A stretch of DNA of 8,548 nt from Oscillospiraceae bacterium (GTDB taxonomy: Bacteria > Bacillota > Clostridia > Oscillospirales > Oscillospiraceae). The stretch lies in assembly GCA_016286595.1 (NCBI GenBank), contig JAEETR010000179.1, positions 1-8,548 of the forward strand, read 5' to 3'. Below the pieces are notes generated by a model that did not search any database, had not been told where the DNA came from, and saw only the letters and a program-made list of their open reading frames with translations. Position numbers and translations under genes: made by a program. This document shows positions 1 through 5,740 of the stretch, one piece after another (positions within the stretch are counted from its first letter, which is position 1; each line of letters opens with the position of its first letter).

Positions 1-408
1 AGGGGCCTCGGTGAGCAGCTTTACTCCATGCGGGTGAATATCGCTGATTCGGCACTGTCCATCGTGCTGGTCCTGATACTGCTGCCACGGTATGGCATAG
101 ACGGCTATATCTTTCTGCTTTACTTTACAGAGGCATTCAACTTCTTTTTGAGCATCCGCCGCCTTTCAAAGGTGACGCAGCTGCGCACAGATTTTTCCGG
201 CGGTATTAAAACGGCTGTCGCCGCCCTGGGGGCGGCCAACTTCGCGCCGCTGGTCGCTGACCTGATGGGCGGATACCTTACGGCAGGGAGACTGACGCTG
301 GCTGTCCTGCTTTTTTTCACGGTTTACGGCGCTCTCCTGTACTGTCTTCAGGCAATGCGCGGCGAGGACGTGCGCCGGGTGCGGCGGGCTCTGCGGGGCA
401 GGATGTGA
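1..408 (+). CDS. SpoVB/Wzx-like polysaccharide flippase, C-terminal part (5' truncated)
   Basis: The reading frame is open from base 1 to the TGA at 406-408, giving the last 135 residues of a longer protein; the Met at 28 is internal. The first residues read GLGEQLYSMRVNIADS, and LLPRYGIDGYI follows after a hydrophobic stretch. I recognise this pairing from the SpoVB / stage V sporulation protein B group of the MOP flippase superfamily. At least three hydrophobic segments are visible: around SALSIVLVLILLP, around AVAALGAANFAPLVADLMG, and around LTLAVLLFFTVYGALLYCL. The protein ends in a basic tail rich in Arg, as expected for a cytoplasmic end. Family members span the membrane 12-14 times and are thought to move lipid-linked wall or spore-cortex precursors across it. 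Whether this copy is spoVB itself, a paralogue such as ykvU, or another Wzx-like flippase cannot be decided from the C-terminus alone, so no symbol is given. Confidence 0.8.
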   Translation, partial: RGLGEQLYSMRVNIADSALSIVLVLILLPRYGIDGYIFLLYFTEAFNFFLSIRRLSKVTQLRTDFSGGIKTAVAALGAANFAPLVADLMGGYLTAGRLTLAVLLFFTVYGALLYCLQAMRGEDVRRVRRALRGRM

Positions 409-414
409 ATATGT

Positions 415-436
415 AACGCGGGATGACCCGCGTTTT
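415..436 (+). terminator. Intrinsic terminator after the flippase gene
   Basis: A perfect 8-bp stem (AACGCGGG, 415-422, with CCCGCGTT, 427-434) closes a 4-base loop ATGA and runs into TTTT at 433-436. It lies 7 bases after the flippase stop codon. The T-tract is short, so termination may be incomplete. On the - strand the hairpin sits just past the DUF378 stop codon, which overlaps its outer edge at 435-437, but there it is followed only by ACATATT, so it is a weaker terminator in that direction. Confidence 0.65.
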
Positions 437-647
437 ACGCATTGTCCTCGATCCGTTCGTTCTGGCGGAAGAGCAGGGAAACGCACCACAATGCCGACAG
501 CCCCACCAGAGTATATACCACTCTGCTGACGGAAGCCGTCTGCCCGCCGAACAAATAGGCCACCAGGTCAAACTTGAAAATGCCGATGAGGCCCCAGTTC
601 AGTCCGCCGATGATAGTCAGGACGAGGGCTATTCTATCCATGATCAT
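435..647 (-). CDS. DUF378 family small membrane protein (YuzA-like)
   Basis: A 70-residue protein with two predicted membrane helices: about residues 5-33, containing the family signature GGLNWGLIG (14-22) followed by DLVAYLFGG, and about residues 43-60 (RVVYTLVGLSALWCVSLL). The short polar C-terminus ends in NERIEDNA. The signature matches the DUF378 family, whose B. subtilis member is YuzA; no biochemical function is known to me. The start at 647 is chosen because AAGGAAGGAG on the - strand (665 to 656) sits 8 bases upstream; a second in-frame ATG two codons later is possible. The gene is convergent with the flippase gene and divergent from ispE. Its upstream region has a sporulation-type promoter candidate, so a role during sporulation is plausible but only inferred. 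Confidence 0.88.
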   Translation of the reverse strand: MIMDRIALVLTIIGGLNWGLIGIFKFDLVAYLFGGQTASVSRVVYTLVGLSALWCVSLLFRQNERIEDNA

Positions 648-679
648 GAGATTTGCTCCTTCCTTTATGGGTACGCAGA

Positions 680-709
680 AAGTATTCCCGGCAAAACGCG
701 AAATATTCC
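680..709 (-). promoter_or_regulatory. Candidate sporulation-sigma promoter for the DUF378 gene
   Basis: Read on the - strand, GGAATATT (709 to 702) is followed after 15 bases by AATACTTT (686 to 679). The first box fits the sigma-E -35 pattern KMATATT as GAATATT, and the second fits CATACANT apart from two positions. The same bases also resemble a sigma-F/G promoter (GGAATA, 17 bases, AATACTT). A transcript from here would begin near 670-674, just upstream of the ribosome binding site at 656-665. No good TTGACA/TATAAT pair is seen on this strand. The assignment is by eye from B. subtilis consensus sequences and cannot separate sigma-E from sigma-G. Confidence 0.4.
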
Positions 710-726
710 CTCAATAAGCAAAAGCG

Positions 727-755
727 TTTCTATTTTTCCTCTTGTGTGTTACAAT
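727..755 (+). promoter_or_regulatory. Candidate sigma-A extended -10 promoter for ispE
   Basis: TGTTACAAT (747-755) gives an extended -10 element: TG, one base, then TACAAT, which is 5 of 6 to TATAAT. The -35 position 17 bases upstream (TTTCTA, 727-732) matches poorly, which is tolerated in extended -10 promoters. Transcription would begin near 762, leaving a leader of about 40 bases before the preferred ispE start. It lies in the divergent intergenic region 648-800, in which I see no other gene or structured RNA. Confidence 0.5.
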
Positions 756-800
756 AAACGCGGCGGTTGACGCAATCTGATGCTGCGGCGGGATATGATG

Positions 801-1670
801 ATGGATACTGTTGAGATACTGGCCCCTGCAAAGATAAATCTGTGCCTGGACGTGCTTGGCAAGAGGGAAGACGGTTATCACGAGGTGCGCACGGTGATGA
901 CCGCCGTGCCCGTGTGCGACGAGTTGACGGTAAGACGCGCCGGCGCCGGCATAACCGTAAGTACGGACAGAAGTTTTATACCGAACGACGAGCGGAACAT
1001 CGCCTGGAAGGCGGCAGCCGTATTCTTTGAGGCGGCGTGCGTCTCCGGCGGCGCGGTTATAACGATAAAAAAGCGCATCCCCGTTCAGGCGGGAATGGGC
1101 GGCGGCAGCGCCGACGGTGCTGCCGTGCTCCGGGCGCTGAACGCGCTTTACGGCGATCCTATGTCGACGGAGGAACTGATAAGAACCGCCGCGAAGGTGG
1201 GTACCGACGTGGCCTTCTGCGCGGCGGGAGGTACCGCGCTTGGTACCGGAAGGGGCGAGATCATTACTCCATTGCCGGATCTGCCCGACTGCGGCATTGC
1301 CATAGTCAAACCGAGCTTTTCCGTATCCACGCCGAAGCTGTTCGCCCGCATCGACTCGGTGAACGTGAGATACCGCCCGGATACCGACGGCCTCGCCGAT
1401 GCCCTGAAAAACGGCGATATCGGCGGCGTGGCCAGACGCTGCTTCAACGTTTTCGAGCAGGCTCTGCCCCCGCGGGACGCCGCCGTCGTGGAAGAGATAA
1501 AGGGCGCGCTGCTGGCGGCAGGCGCCATGGGCGCGGCCATGACCGGTACCGGCTCCGCGGTTTTCGCAGTCTTCAATACCGGCAAGGGAGCCCTCGGGGC
1601 GCGGGAAGAGATAAAAAAACAGTGGCCCGACTCGTATTTCATGGCCCGGAAATCCGCCCGGCAGGTATAA
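801..1670 (+). CDS. ispE: 4-(cytidine 5'-diphospho)-2-C-methyl-D-erythritol kinase
   Basis: This GHMP-family kinase uses ATP to phosphorylate the 2-hydroxyl of CDP-methylerythritol, a cytoplasmic step of the MEP (non-mevalonate) pathway to IPP and DMAPP. Numbered from 801, the protein has 289 residues, a normal family length. It shows the N-terminal APAKINLCL (8-16) with the substrate-site Lys11, the glycine-rich ATP loop MGGGSADG (99-106), the catalytic Asp136 in GTDVAFC, and the C-terminal GHMP motif MTGTGSAVFAVF (from 247). The start is uncertain: in-frame ATGs lie at 780, 795, 798 and 801. I prefer 801 because it places PAKIN at the usual distance from the N-terminus and a weak purine-rich site (GGCGGG, 787-792) lies 8 bases upstream; 795 or 798 would differ by one or two residues. 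The gene appears to be transcribed alone, from its own upstream promoter to the hairpin terminator at 1685-1724. Confidence 0.95.
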   Translation: MDTVEILAPAKINLCLDVLGKREDGYHEVRTVMTAVPVCDELTVRRAGAGITVSTDRSFIPNDERNIAWKAAAVFFEAACVSGGAVITIKKRIPVQAGMGGGSADGAAVLRALNALYGDPMSTEELIRTAAKVGTDVAFCAAGGTALGTGRGEIITPLPDLPDCGIAIVKPSFSVSTPKLFARIDSVNVRYRPDTDGLADALKNGDIGGVARRCFNVFEQALPPRDAAVVEEIKGALLAAGAMGAAMTGTGSAVFAVFNTGKGALGAREEIKKQWPDSYFMARKSARQV

Positions 1671-1694
1671 CGGAGCGCCGGAAGGCCGATAATA
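1665..1694 (+). promoter_or_regulatory. Candidate sigma-F promoter for spoIIR
   Basis: GTATA (1665-1669), overlapping the ispE stop codon, is followed after 15 bases by GCCGATAATA (1685-1694). As I recall it, the B. subtilis sigma-F consensus is GYWTA, 15 bases, GGNRANANTW; the -35 box matches fully and the -10 box at all but one position. spoIIR is a known sigma-F target in B. subtilis, which agrees with the position. The predicted transcription start, about 1700-1702, falls in the loop of the ispE terminator, so a message from here would carry only the right arm and could not fold that hairpin. The match is by eye and the -10 box coincides with the AT-rich hairpin arm, so chance resemblance is possible. 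Confidence 0.5.
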
Positions 1695-1724
1695 TGTACG
1701 ACGTTACATATTATCGGCTTTTTT
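1685..1724 (+). terminator. Strong intrinsic terminator after ispE
   Basis: A perfect 14-bp inverted repeat (1685-1698 with 1705-1718, left arm GCCGATAATATGTA) closes a 6-base loop (1699-1704) and is followed by TTTTTT at 1719-1724. It begins 14 bases after the ispE stop codon. The T-tract touches the spoIIR ribosome binding site GGAGG at 1725-1729, so a polymerase reading out of ispE would stop just before spoIIR. The stem is AT-rich in its upper half but G+C-rich at its base. It could also act as an operator dyad; the T6 tract favours a terminator. Confidence 0.8.
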
Positions 1725-1733
1725 GGAGGCTTT

Positions 1734-2372
1734 ATGAAAGCGAAAACATGGGAAAAGGCCCTCGTCGCGGCCGTTGCCGCCGGCCTGATCGCGGGCGTCG
1801 CGGACGTCTGGGCGGCTCAGCGGACTTTGGAGGACAAGCTTATCCGGCTCCACGTGGTAGCCGCTTCCGACGGGGATTACGACCAGTCCCTTAAGCTGAG
1901 CGTGCGCGACGCAGTGACGGAAGAACTCTCCGTTGTGCTGGAGGACGTCACAGACAGAGACCGGGCGGAGAAAATGATAAGGGAAAAACTGCCGGAGATA
2001 GAAACTGTGTGCCGCGGCGTGTGCGCACGGTACGGCGCACCCTACGGCGTGTCTGTGACGCTGCGGAGAGAGTCGTTCCCCACGCGAAACTATGATACGT
2101 TCTCCCTGCCCGCCGGGGAGTACCTGTCCCTGCGGGTGACGCTGGGGGAGGGCTCCGGCCGCAACTGGTGGTGCGTCGTGTTCCCGCCGGTATGCGCCGC
2201 CTCATCGGCCCGGGAACTGTCGGAGTTTGATCTGACCGACAAGGAGCTGGCCTTCATCACCAGAGATGGGCGCGAATACGCCGTGCGGTTCCGTATCGCC
2301 GAGGTAATGGGACAAATAAGGGACGCTGTATGTGATACTGTCAGACGCGTCCGTGGACGCGCGCCGATATAA
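1734..2372 (+). CDS. spoIIR: Stage II sporulation protein R (sigma-E activation signal)
   Basis: SpoIIR is made in the forespore, exported into the space between forespore and mother-cell membranes, and activates the protease SpoIIGA, which processes pro-sigma-E. The 212-residue product is close in size to the B. subtilis protein. It has a basic start and a hydrophobic export or anchor segment at about residues 8-28, followed by the family landmarks IRLHVVAASD (37-46), DQSLKLSVRDAV (50-61), PTRNYDTFSLPAGEY (from 116) and NWWCVVFPPVC (144-154). The C-terminal part, after about residue 165, is amphipathic and basic and is less conserved. The start at 1734 is set by GGAGG at 1725-1729, four bases upstream. 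The gene is boxed in by the ispE terminator upstream and the addB promoter directly after its stop codon, so it is probably a single-gene unit under sigma-F. spoIIGA, the sigma-E gene and the sigma-F gene are not in the window. Confidence 0.95.
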   Translation: MKAKTWEKALVAAVAAGLIAGVADVWAAQRTLEDKLIRLHVVAASDGDYDQSLKLSVRDAVTEELSVVLEDVTDRDRAEKMIREKLPEIETVCRGVCARYGAPYGVSVTLRRESFPTRNYDTFSLPAGEYLSLRVTLGEGSGRNWWCVVFPPVCAASSARELSEFDLTDKELAFITRDGREYAVRFRIAEVMGQIRDAVCDTVRRVRGRAPI

Positions 2373-2401
2373 TTGACTGCGTCCGTCCTGTTTTGTATAA
2401 T
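2373..2401 (+). promoter_or_regulatory. Near-consensus sigma-A promoter for addBA
   Basis: TTGACT (2373-2378), 17 bases, then TATAAT (2396-2401): 11 of 12 positions match the vegetative consensus with ideal spacing. The -35 box begins at the first base after the spoIIR stop codon (2370-2372). Transcription should begin near 2408, just upstream of the addB ribosome binding site. This is the best promoter in the window and implies that addBA is expressed in growing cells independently of the sporulation gene in front of it. Confidence 0.85.
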
Positions 2402-2416
2402 TATGACAGTATAAGG

Positions 2417-2424
2417 AAAGGAGG
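2417..2424 (+). promoter_or_regulatory. addB ribosome binding site that decides the start
   Basis: AAAGGAGG is a nearly perfect Shine-Dalgarno sequence 7 bases before the ATG at 2432. It rules out the longer in-frame possibility, a TTG at 2393 that lies inside the promoter -10 region and would be upstream of the transcript. Confidence 0.85.
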
Positions 2425-2431
2425 CGGAGAG

Positions 2432-5400
2432 ATGCTCACGCTTATAGTCGGTCGGGCCGGCAGCGGCAAGACCAGCCGCATGTACGGCGAGATCGCCTCG
2501 CTGGCGGCCGCGGGAGTTGAGAATATCGTGCTCGTGGTGCCCGAGCAGTTCTCCCACGATGCCGAACGGGAACTGGCGGAGCGCTGCGGCGACAGCGTCA
2601 GCCTCCACGCGGAGGTACTGAGCTTTTCCAGGATGGAGAACCGGGTGTTCTCGGAGCTGGGCGGCATGGCGGAAAAGACGCTGGACAAGGGCGGCAGGAT
2701 CCTCGCCATGAGCCTTGCCATGGGCGATACGGCCCACGCGCTGAAGACCTATTCCGGCGTGAGCCGCCGTTCAGACTTCCTGCAGGGTCTGCTGACGGCT
2801 TACGACGAGATGCGCATGGCCCGGGTCACCCCGGACGACCTGCACTGCGCCGCAGACCGGGTGGGCGGTACGCTCTCGGACAAGCTTGAGGATCTTTCCC
2901 TGATATTTGCCGCCTACGAGACGGTGAAAAACCGCACCGGACGTGACGAGAGGGACAGGATGGAGCGCCTTGCCGACAACGTCGAGGAGAGCTCCATCGG
3001 CTCCGAGGGGAAGATTTACATAGACGGTTTTACAGATTTTACAGCCCAGGAGATGCGGGTGCTGCGGGGCCTTATGGTCAAGGGCGCCGACGTCACCGTG
3101 GTGCTGACCTGCGGGCCTCTGGACGAACGTGACGCGGTTTTCGAACTGCCAAGGCGCACGGCATCCCAGCTGCTGGCCATCGCCGGGGAACTGCACGCGG
3201 AAAGTCAGATCATCTCCATCTCGGGAGGAAATCTCCGCAGTCAGCCCCTGCGGTACATGGAGCGCAGTCTTTTCGACTACTCCGCCAGACCATACCCCGG
3301 CGGAGGAGACGATATCCGCCTTACGGAGGCCGCCACCGTCAGTCAGGAGTGTTCCGCGGCGGCGGCGGAGGTGCTGCGTTTCGTTAGAGCGGGGCACCGG
3401 TTCCGGGACGTGGCCGTGACGGCCGCGGACTGGGAAAAATACTCCGGCGTGGTGCGGGGCACCTTCGCCCGTTACGGCATCCCGGTGAACGTTACGGAAA
3501 AGGACGACGTGCTGGACAAGCCCGTGCTGGCCTTCGTTACCGGCGCTCTCGACGTTATCACCGGCGGCTGGAGCTACGCCGATATGTTCAGATATCTCAA
3601 GACCGGTCTGGCGGACGTATCCGCGCCGGACCTTGACGTGCTTGAGAACTACGTTCTGAAGTGGAATATCCGCGGCTCGTCGGCATGGAACGGCGAGAGA
3701 GAGTGGACCATGCCCCCCGCGGGATATACGGACGTTCTCAGCGATGAGGACAAGGCTCTTCTTGAAAGACTGAACGAGCTGAGAAGGACCGTGGCGCAGC
3801 CTCTTTATGGGCTTCAGCAGGGACTGAAGGACGCCGCTGGCGCCATTGACAAGACCAGGGCACTGTACGGGTTTCTGGAGGATATCGACCTGCCGAAACG
3901 CCTTGACGAAAGACAGGCGGCCTTTGAGGCGGCAGGACGGCTGCAGACAGCCGACGAGTACGGTCAGCTGTGGGAGATACTCGTCTCCGCCATGCAGCAG
4001 TTCGCCGACATACTGGGCGATTCCGACGTTGATACAGACGAGTTCGCGCGGCTTTTCAAGCTGGTGCTGGGACAGTATCAGGTGGGAGCCATACCCTCCA
4101 ACGCCGACAGCGTGGGCCTTGGTTCCATGCGGCGCATGCGGGGCAGGGGCGTGAAGCTTCTCATAGTCATGGGCGCCGTGGACGGCGCTCTGCCTGCCAG
4201 GGAGCAGTCCGGAGGAGTATTCTCCGACAGTGAGAGAGACGTACTCAAGAGCATCGGCCTCCCCATAGCCGACGGCACCGACGAAAGCGTCGCAAGGGAA
4301 CTGAACGCGGCGTACGTATCCCTGACGATGCCCTCGGAACGTCTTGTGCTTTCCTATCCCTCCGAGGGCGGGAAAAACCGCCGCTCCTTCATAATGACGC
4401 GGCTTGAACGGCTTTTCTCCGCCCGGCCCGAGACGCCCGGAGACGATATTTATACCGAAGCGCAGGACCCCTGCTTCGAGGCCGCAGCCGCAGGGGAGGG
4501 AGCGTACAGCGCGGCGGCGCGCTCCTACTTTGAATCAAGGCCCGACACGGCGCCCCGCCTGCGCGCCATACTCGCCTCCGCACGGGAGATGACGGGACGG
4601 CTGTCCCGTCCCGCCGCCGAGGCTCTTTACGGCAAAAAGATAAGCGTCACGGCCACGAGGATGGAGAAATTCTCGTCCTGCCGTTACGCGTACTTCCTGC
4701 AGTACGGCCTTCAGGCCAGGAAACGCAGCCGCGCAGAGCTGGACGCGCCTCAGACCGGCACGTTTATGCATTACGTCCTCGAGGGCGTCGTGCGCGCCGC
4801 ACAGGAGCGGGGAGGCTTTGCAAAGCTCAGCGACGACGAGGTGGCGGAGCTTGCCCGCCGCTTTGTGAAAGAATACGCCGAAAGGTATCTCGGCGGGTTT
4901 GAGGACAAGTCCGGCAGATTCAGATATCTGTATTCCCGTCTTGCCGACGACGCTGTCCGGGTGTCGGTGACCATGGCGGATGAACTCAGAAGCTCCGATT
5001 TCCGGCCTCTCGATTTCGAGCTGCGCTTTGCCGGAAACGGCGATCTGCCCCCGGTGGAGACCGAGGGAGTAAAGGTGTCCGGTATCGTTGACCGAGTGGA
5101 CGGCTGGGTAAAAGACGACAAGCTCTATCTTCGCGTGGTGGATTATAAGACGGGGAAAAAGGCCTTTTCGCTGTCGGATATATGGTACGGAATGGGTGTG
5201 CAGATGCTCATGTACCTGTTCGCACTCGAGCGGGAGGGCGGAGACAGATACGGAAAACAGATCGTGCCCGCCGGCGTGCTCTACGCCCCGGCAAGGGACG
5301 TTATCCTGTCCGTACAGTCCGACCCCGACGACGTGACTCTGGAAAGCGAAAGGGCGAAATTGTCCAAACGCAGCGGCCTTATCCTCAACGATGAGGAAGT

Positions 5401-5740
5401 GATCAGCGCCATGTCCCGGAAGCCGGAAAAATATCTTCCCGTTACGATAGACAAAAAAAAGGGGAACGTTACAAGGGGCAGTCTCGCCGACGCCGAGCAG
5501 CTCGGAATGCTGTCCCGGCATATCGACGGTCTGCTCAAGACCATGGGCCGGGAGATAAGCGACGGTTCGATAACCGCCGACCCGTTCTACAAAAATCAGA
5601 ATGAAAACGCGTGCCTGTGGTGCGACTACTACGACGCGTGCCACTTTGCCGACTCGGCGGACTCATCGTCAAGACTGCGCTATCAGCGCACGCTCAAGAG
5701 CGACGAGGTATGGCAGAAACTCGGGGAGGAGACGGTATGA
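2432..5740 (+). CDS. addB: ATP-dependent helicase/nuclease subunit AddB
   Basis: AddB pairs with AddA to unwind and trim double-strand DNA ends, pausing at Chi and leaving a 3' tail for RecA; this serves recombinational repair and degrades foreign linear DNA. The product has 1102 residues, close to the B. subtilis protein. At the N-terminus is a Walker A motif, GRAGSGKT (7-14); the remaining helicase motifs are degenerate, as is usual for AddB. A helicase-like core segment, LLIVMGAVDGALPARE, lies near 4160-4200. The C-terminal RecB-type nuclease domain shows His780 in GTFMH, Asp887 in GIVDRVD, and Asp904-Tyr905-Lys906 in VVDYKTGK. Four cysteines, Cys750, Cys1061, Cys1064 and Cys1070, form the C...C-X2-C-X5-C pattern of the 4Fe-4S staple that holds the nuclease domain. 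All key residues are present, so the gene appears intact. The start is set by AAAGGAGG at 2417-2424. It overlaps addA by four bases. Confidence 0.97.
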   Translation: MLTLIVGRAGSGKTSRMYGEIASLAAAGVENIVLVVPEQFSHDAERELAERCGDSVSLHAEVLSFSRMENRVFSELGGMAEKTLDKGGRILAMSLAMGDTAHALKTYSGVSRRSDFLQGLLTAYDEMRMARVTPDDLHCAADRVGGTLSDKLEDLSLIFAAYETVKNRTGRDERDRMERLADNVEESSIGSEGKIYIDGFTDFTAQEMRVLRGLMVKGADVTVVLTCGPLDERDAVFELPRRTASQLLAIAGELHAESQIISISGGNLRSQPLRYMERSLFDYSARPYPGGGDDIRLTEAATVSQECSAAAAEVLRFVRAGHRFRDVAVTAADWEKYSGVVRGTFARYGIPVNVTEKDDVLDKPVLAFVTGALDVITGGWSYADMFRYLKTGLADVSAPDLDVLENYVLKWNIRGSSAWNGEREWTMPPAGYTDVLSDEDKALLERLNELRRTVAQPLYGLQQGLKDAAGAIDKTRALYGFLEDIDLPKRLDERQAAFEAAGRLQTADEYGQLWEILVSAMQQFADILGDSDVDTDEFARLFKLVLGQYQVGAIPSNADSVGLGSMRRMRGRGVKLLIVMGAVDGALPAREQSGGVFSDSERDVLKSIGLPIADGTDESVARELNAAYVSLTMPSERLVLSYPSEGGKNRRSFIMTRLERLFSARPETPGDDIYTEAQDPCFEAAAAGEGAYSAAARSYFESRPDTAPRLRAILASAREMTGRLSRPAAEALYGKKISVTATRMEKFSSCRYAYFLQYGLQARKRSRAELDAPQTGTFMHYVLEGVVRAAQERGGFAKLSDDEVAELARRFVKEYAERYLGGFEDKSGRFRYLYSRLADDAVRVSVTMADELRSSDFRPLDFELRFAGNGDLPPVETEGVKVSGIVDRVDGWVKDDKLYLRVVDYKTGKKAFSLSDIWYGMGVQMLMYLFALEREGGDRYGKQIVPAGVLYAPARDVILSVQSDPDDVTLESERAKLSKRSGLILNDEEVISAMSRKPEKYLPVTIDKKKGNVTRGSLADAEQLGMLSRHIDGLLKTMGREISDGSITADPFYKNQNENACLWCDYYDACHFADSADSSSRLRYQRTLKSDEVWQKLGEETV
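5725..5739 (+). promoter_or_regulatory. addA ribosome binding site and ATGA start/stop overlap
   Basis: GGAGG at 5725-5729 lies inside the addB coding end, 7 bases before the addA ATG at 5737. The addA ATG overlaps the addB TGA (5738-5740). This arrangement is typical of translational coupling and would keep the two subunits near equal amounts. Confidence 0.85.

Noticed and set aside
423..770. A 115-codon + strand frame opposite the DUF378 gene
   Set aside because: It starts inside the terminator hairpin, has no ribosome binding site and no family resemblance. The - strand frame has the DUF378 signature and a good ribosome binding site.
1037..1894. A 285-codon + strand frame crossing the ispE-spoIIR junction
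   Set aside because: It runs out of frame through two well-supported genes and through the terminator, and its translation is low-complexity and Arg-rich.
2346..2361. A short GC-rich inverted repeat (CGCGTCC, GT, GGACGCG) near the end of spoIIR
   Set aside because: It could look like a spoIIR terminator, but it lies within codons, has a 2-base gap, and is followed by CGCCGATATAATTG, not a T-tract. I do not call it a terminator.
2393..2431. A longer addB beginning at a TTG at 2393
   Set aside because: The TTG overlaps the -10 box of the sigma-A promoter and would not be in the transcript. The ATG at 2432 has a nearly perfect ribosome binding site and places the Walker A motif at the usual distance.
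4535..5644. A 369-codon open frame on the - strand
   Set aside because: It is antisense to the addB nuclease domain, whose catalytic and cysteine residues are intact in the + frame. It has no recognisable domain and looks like a codon-bias shadow.
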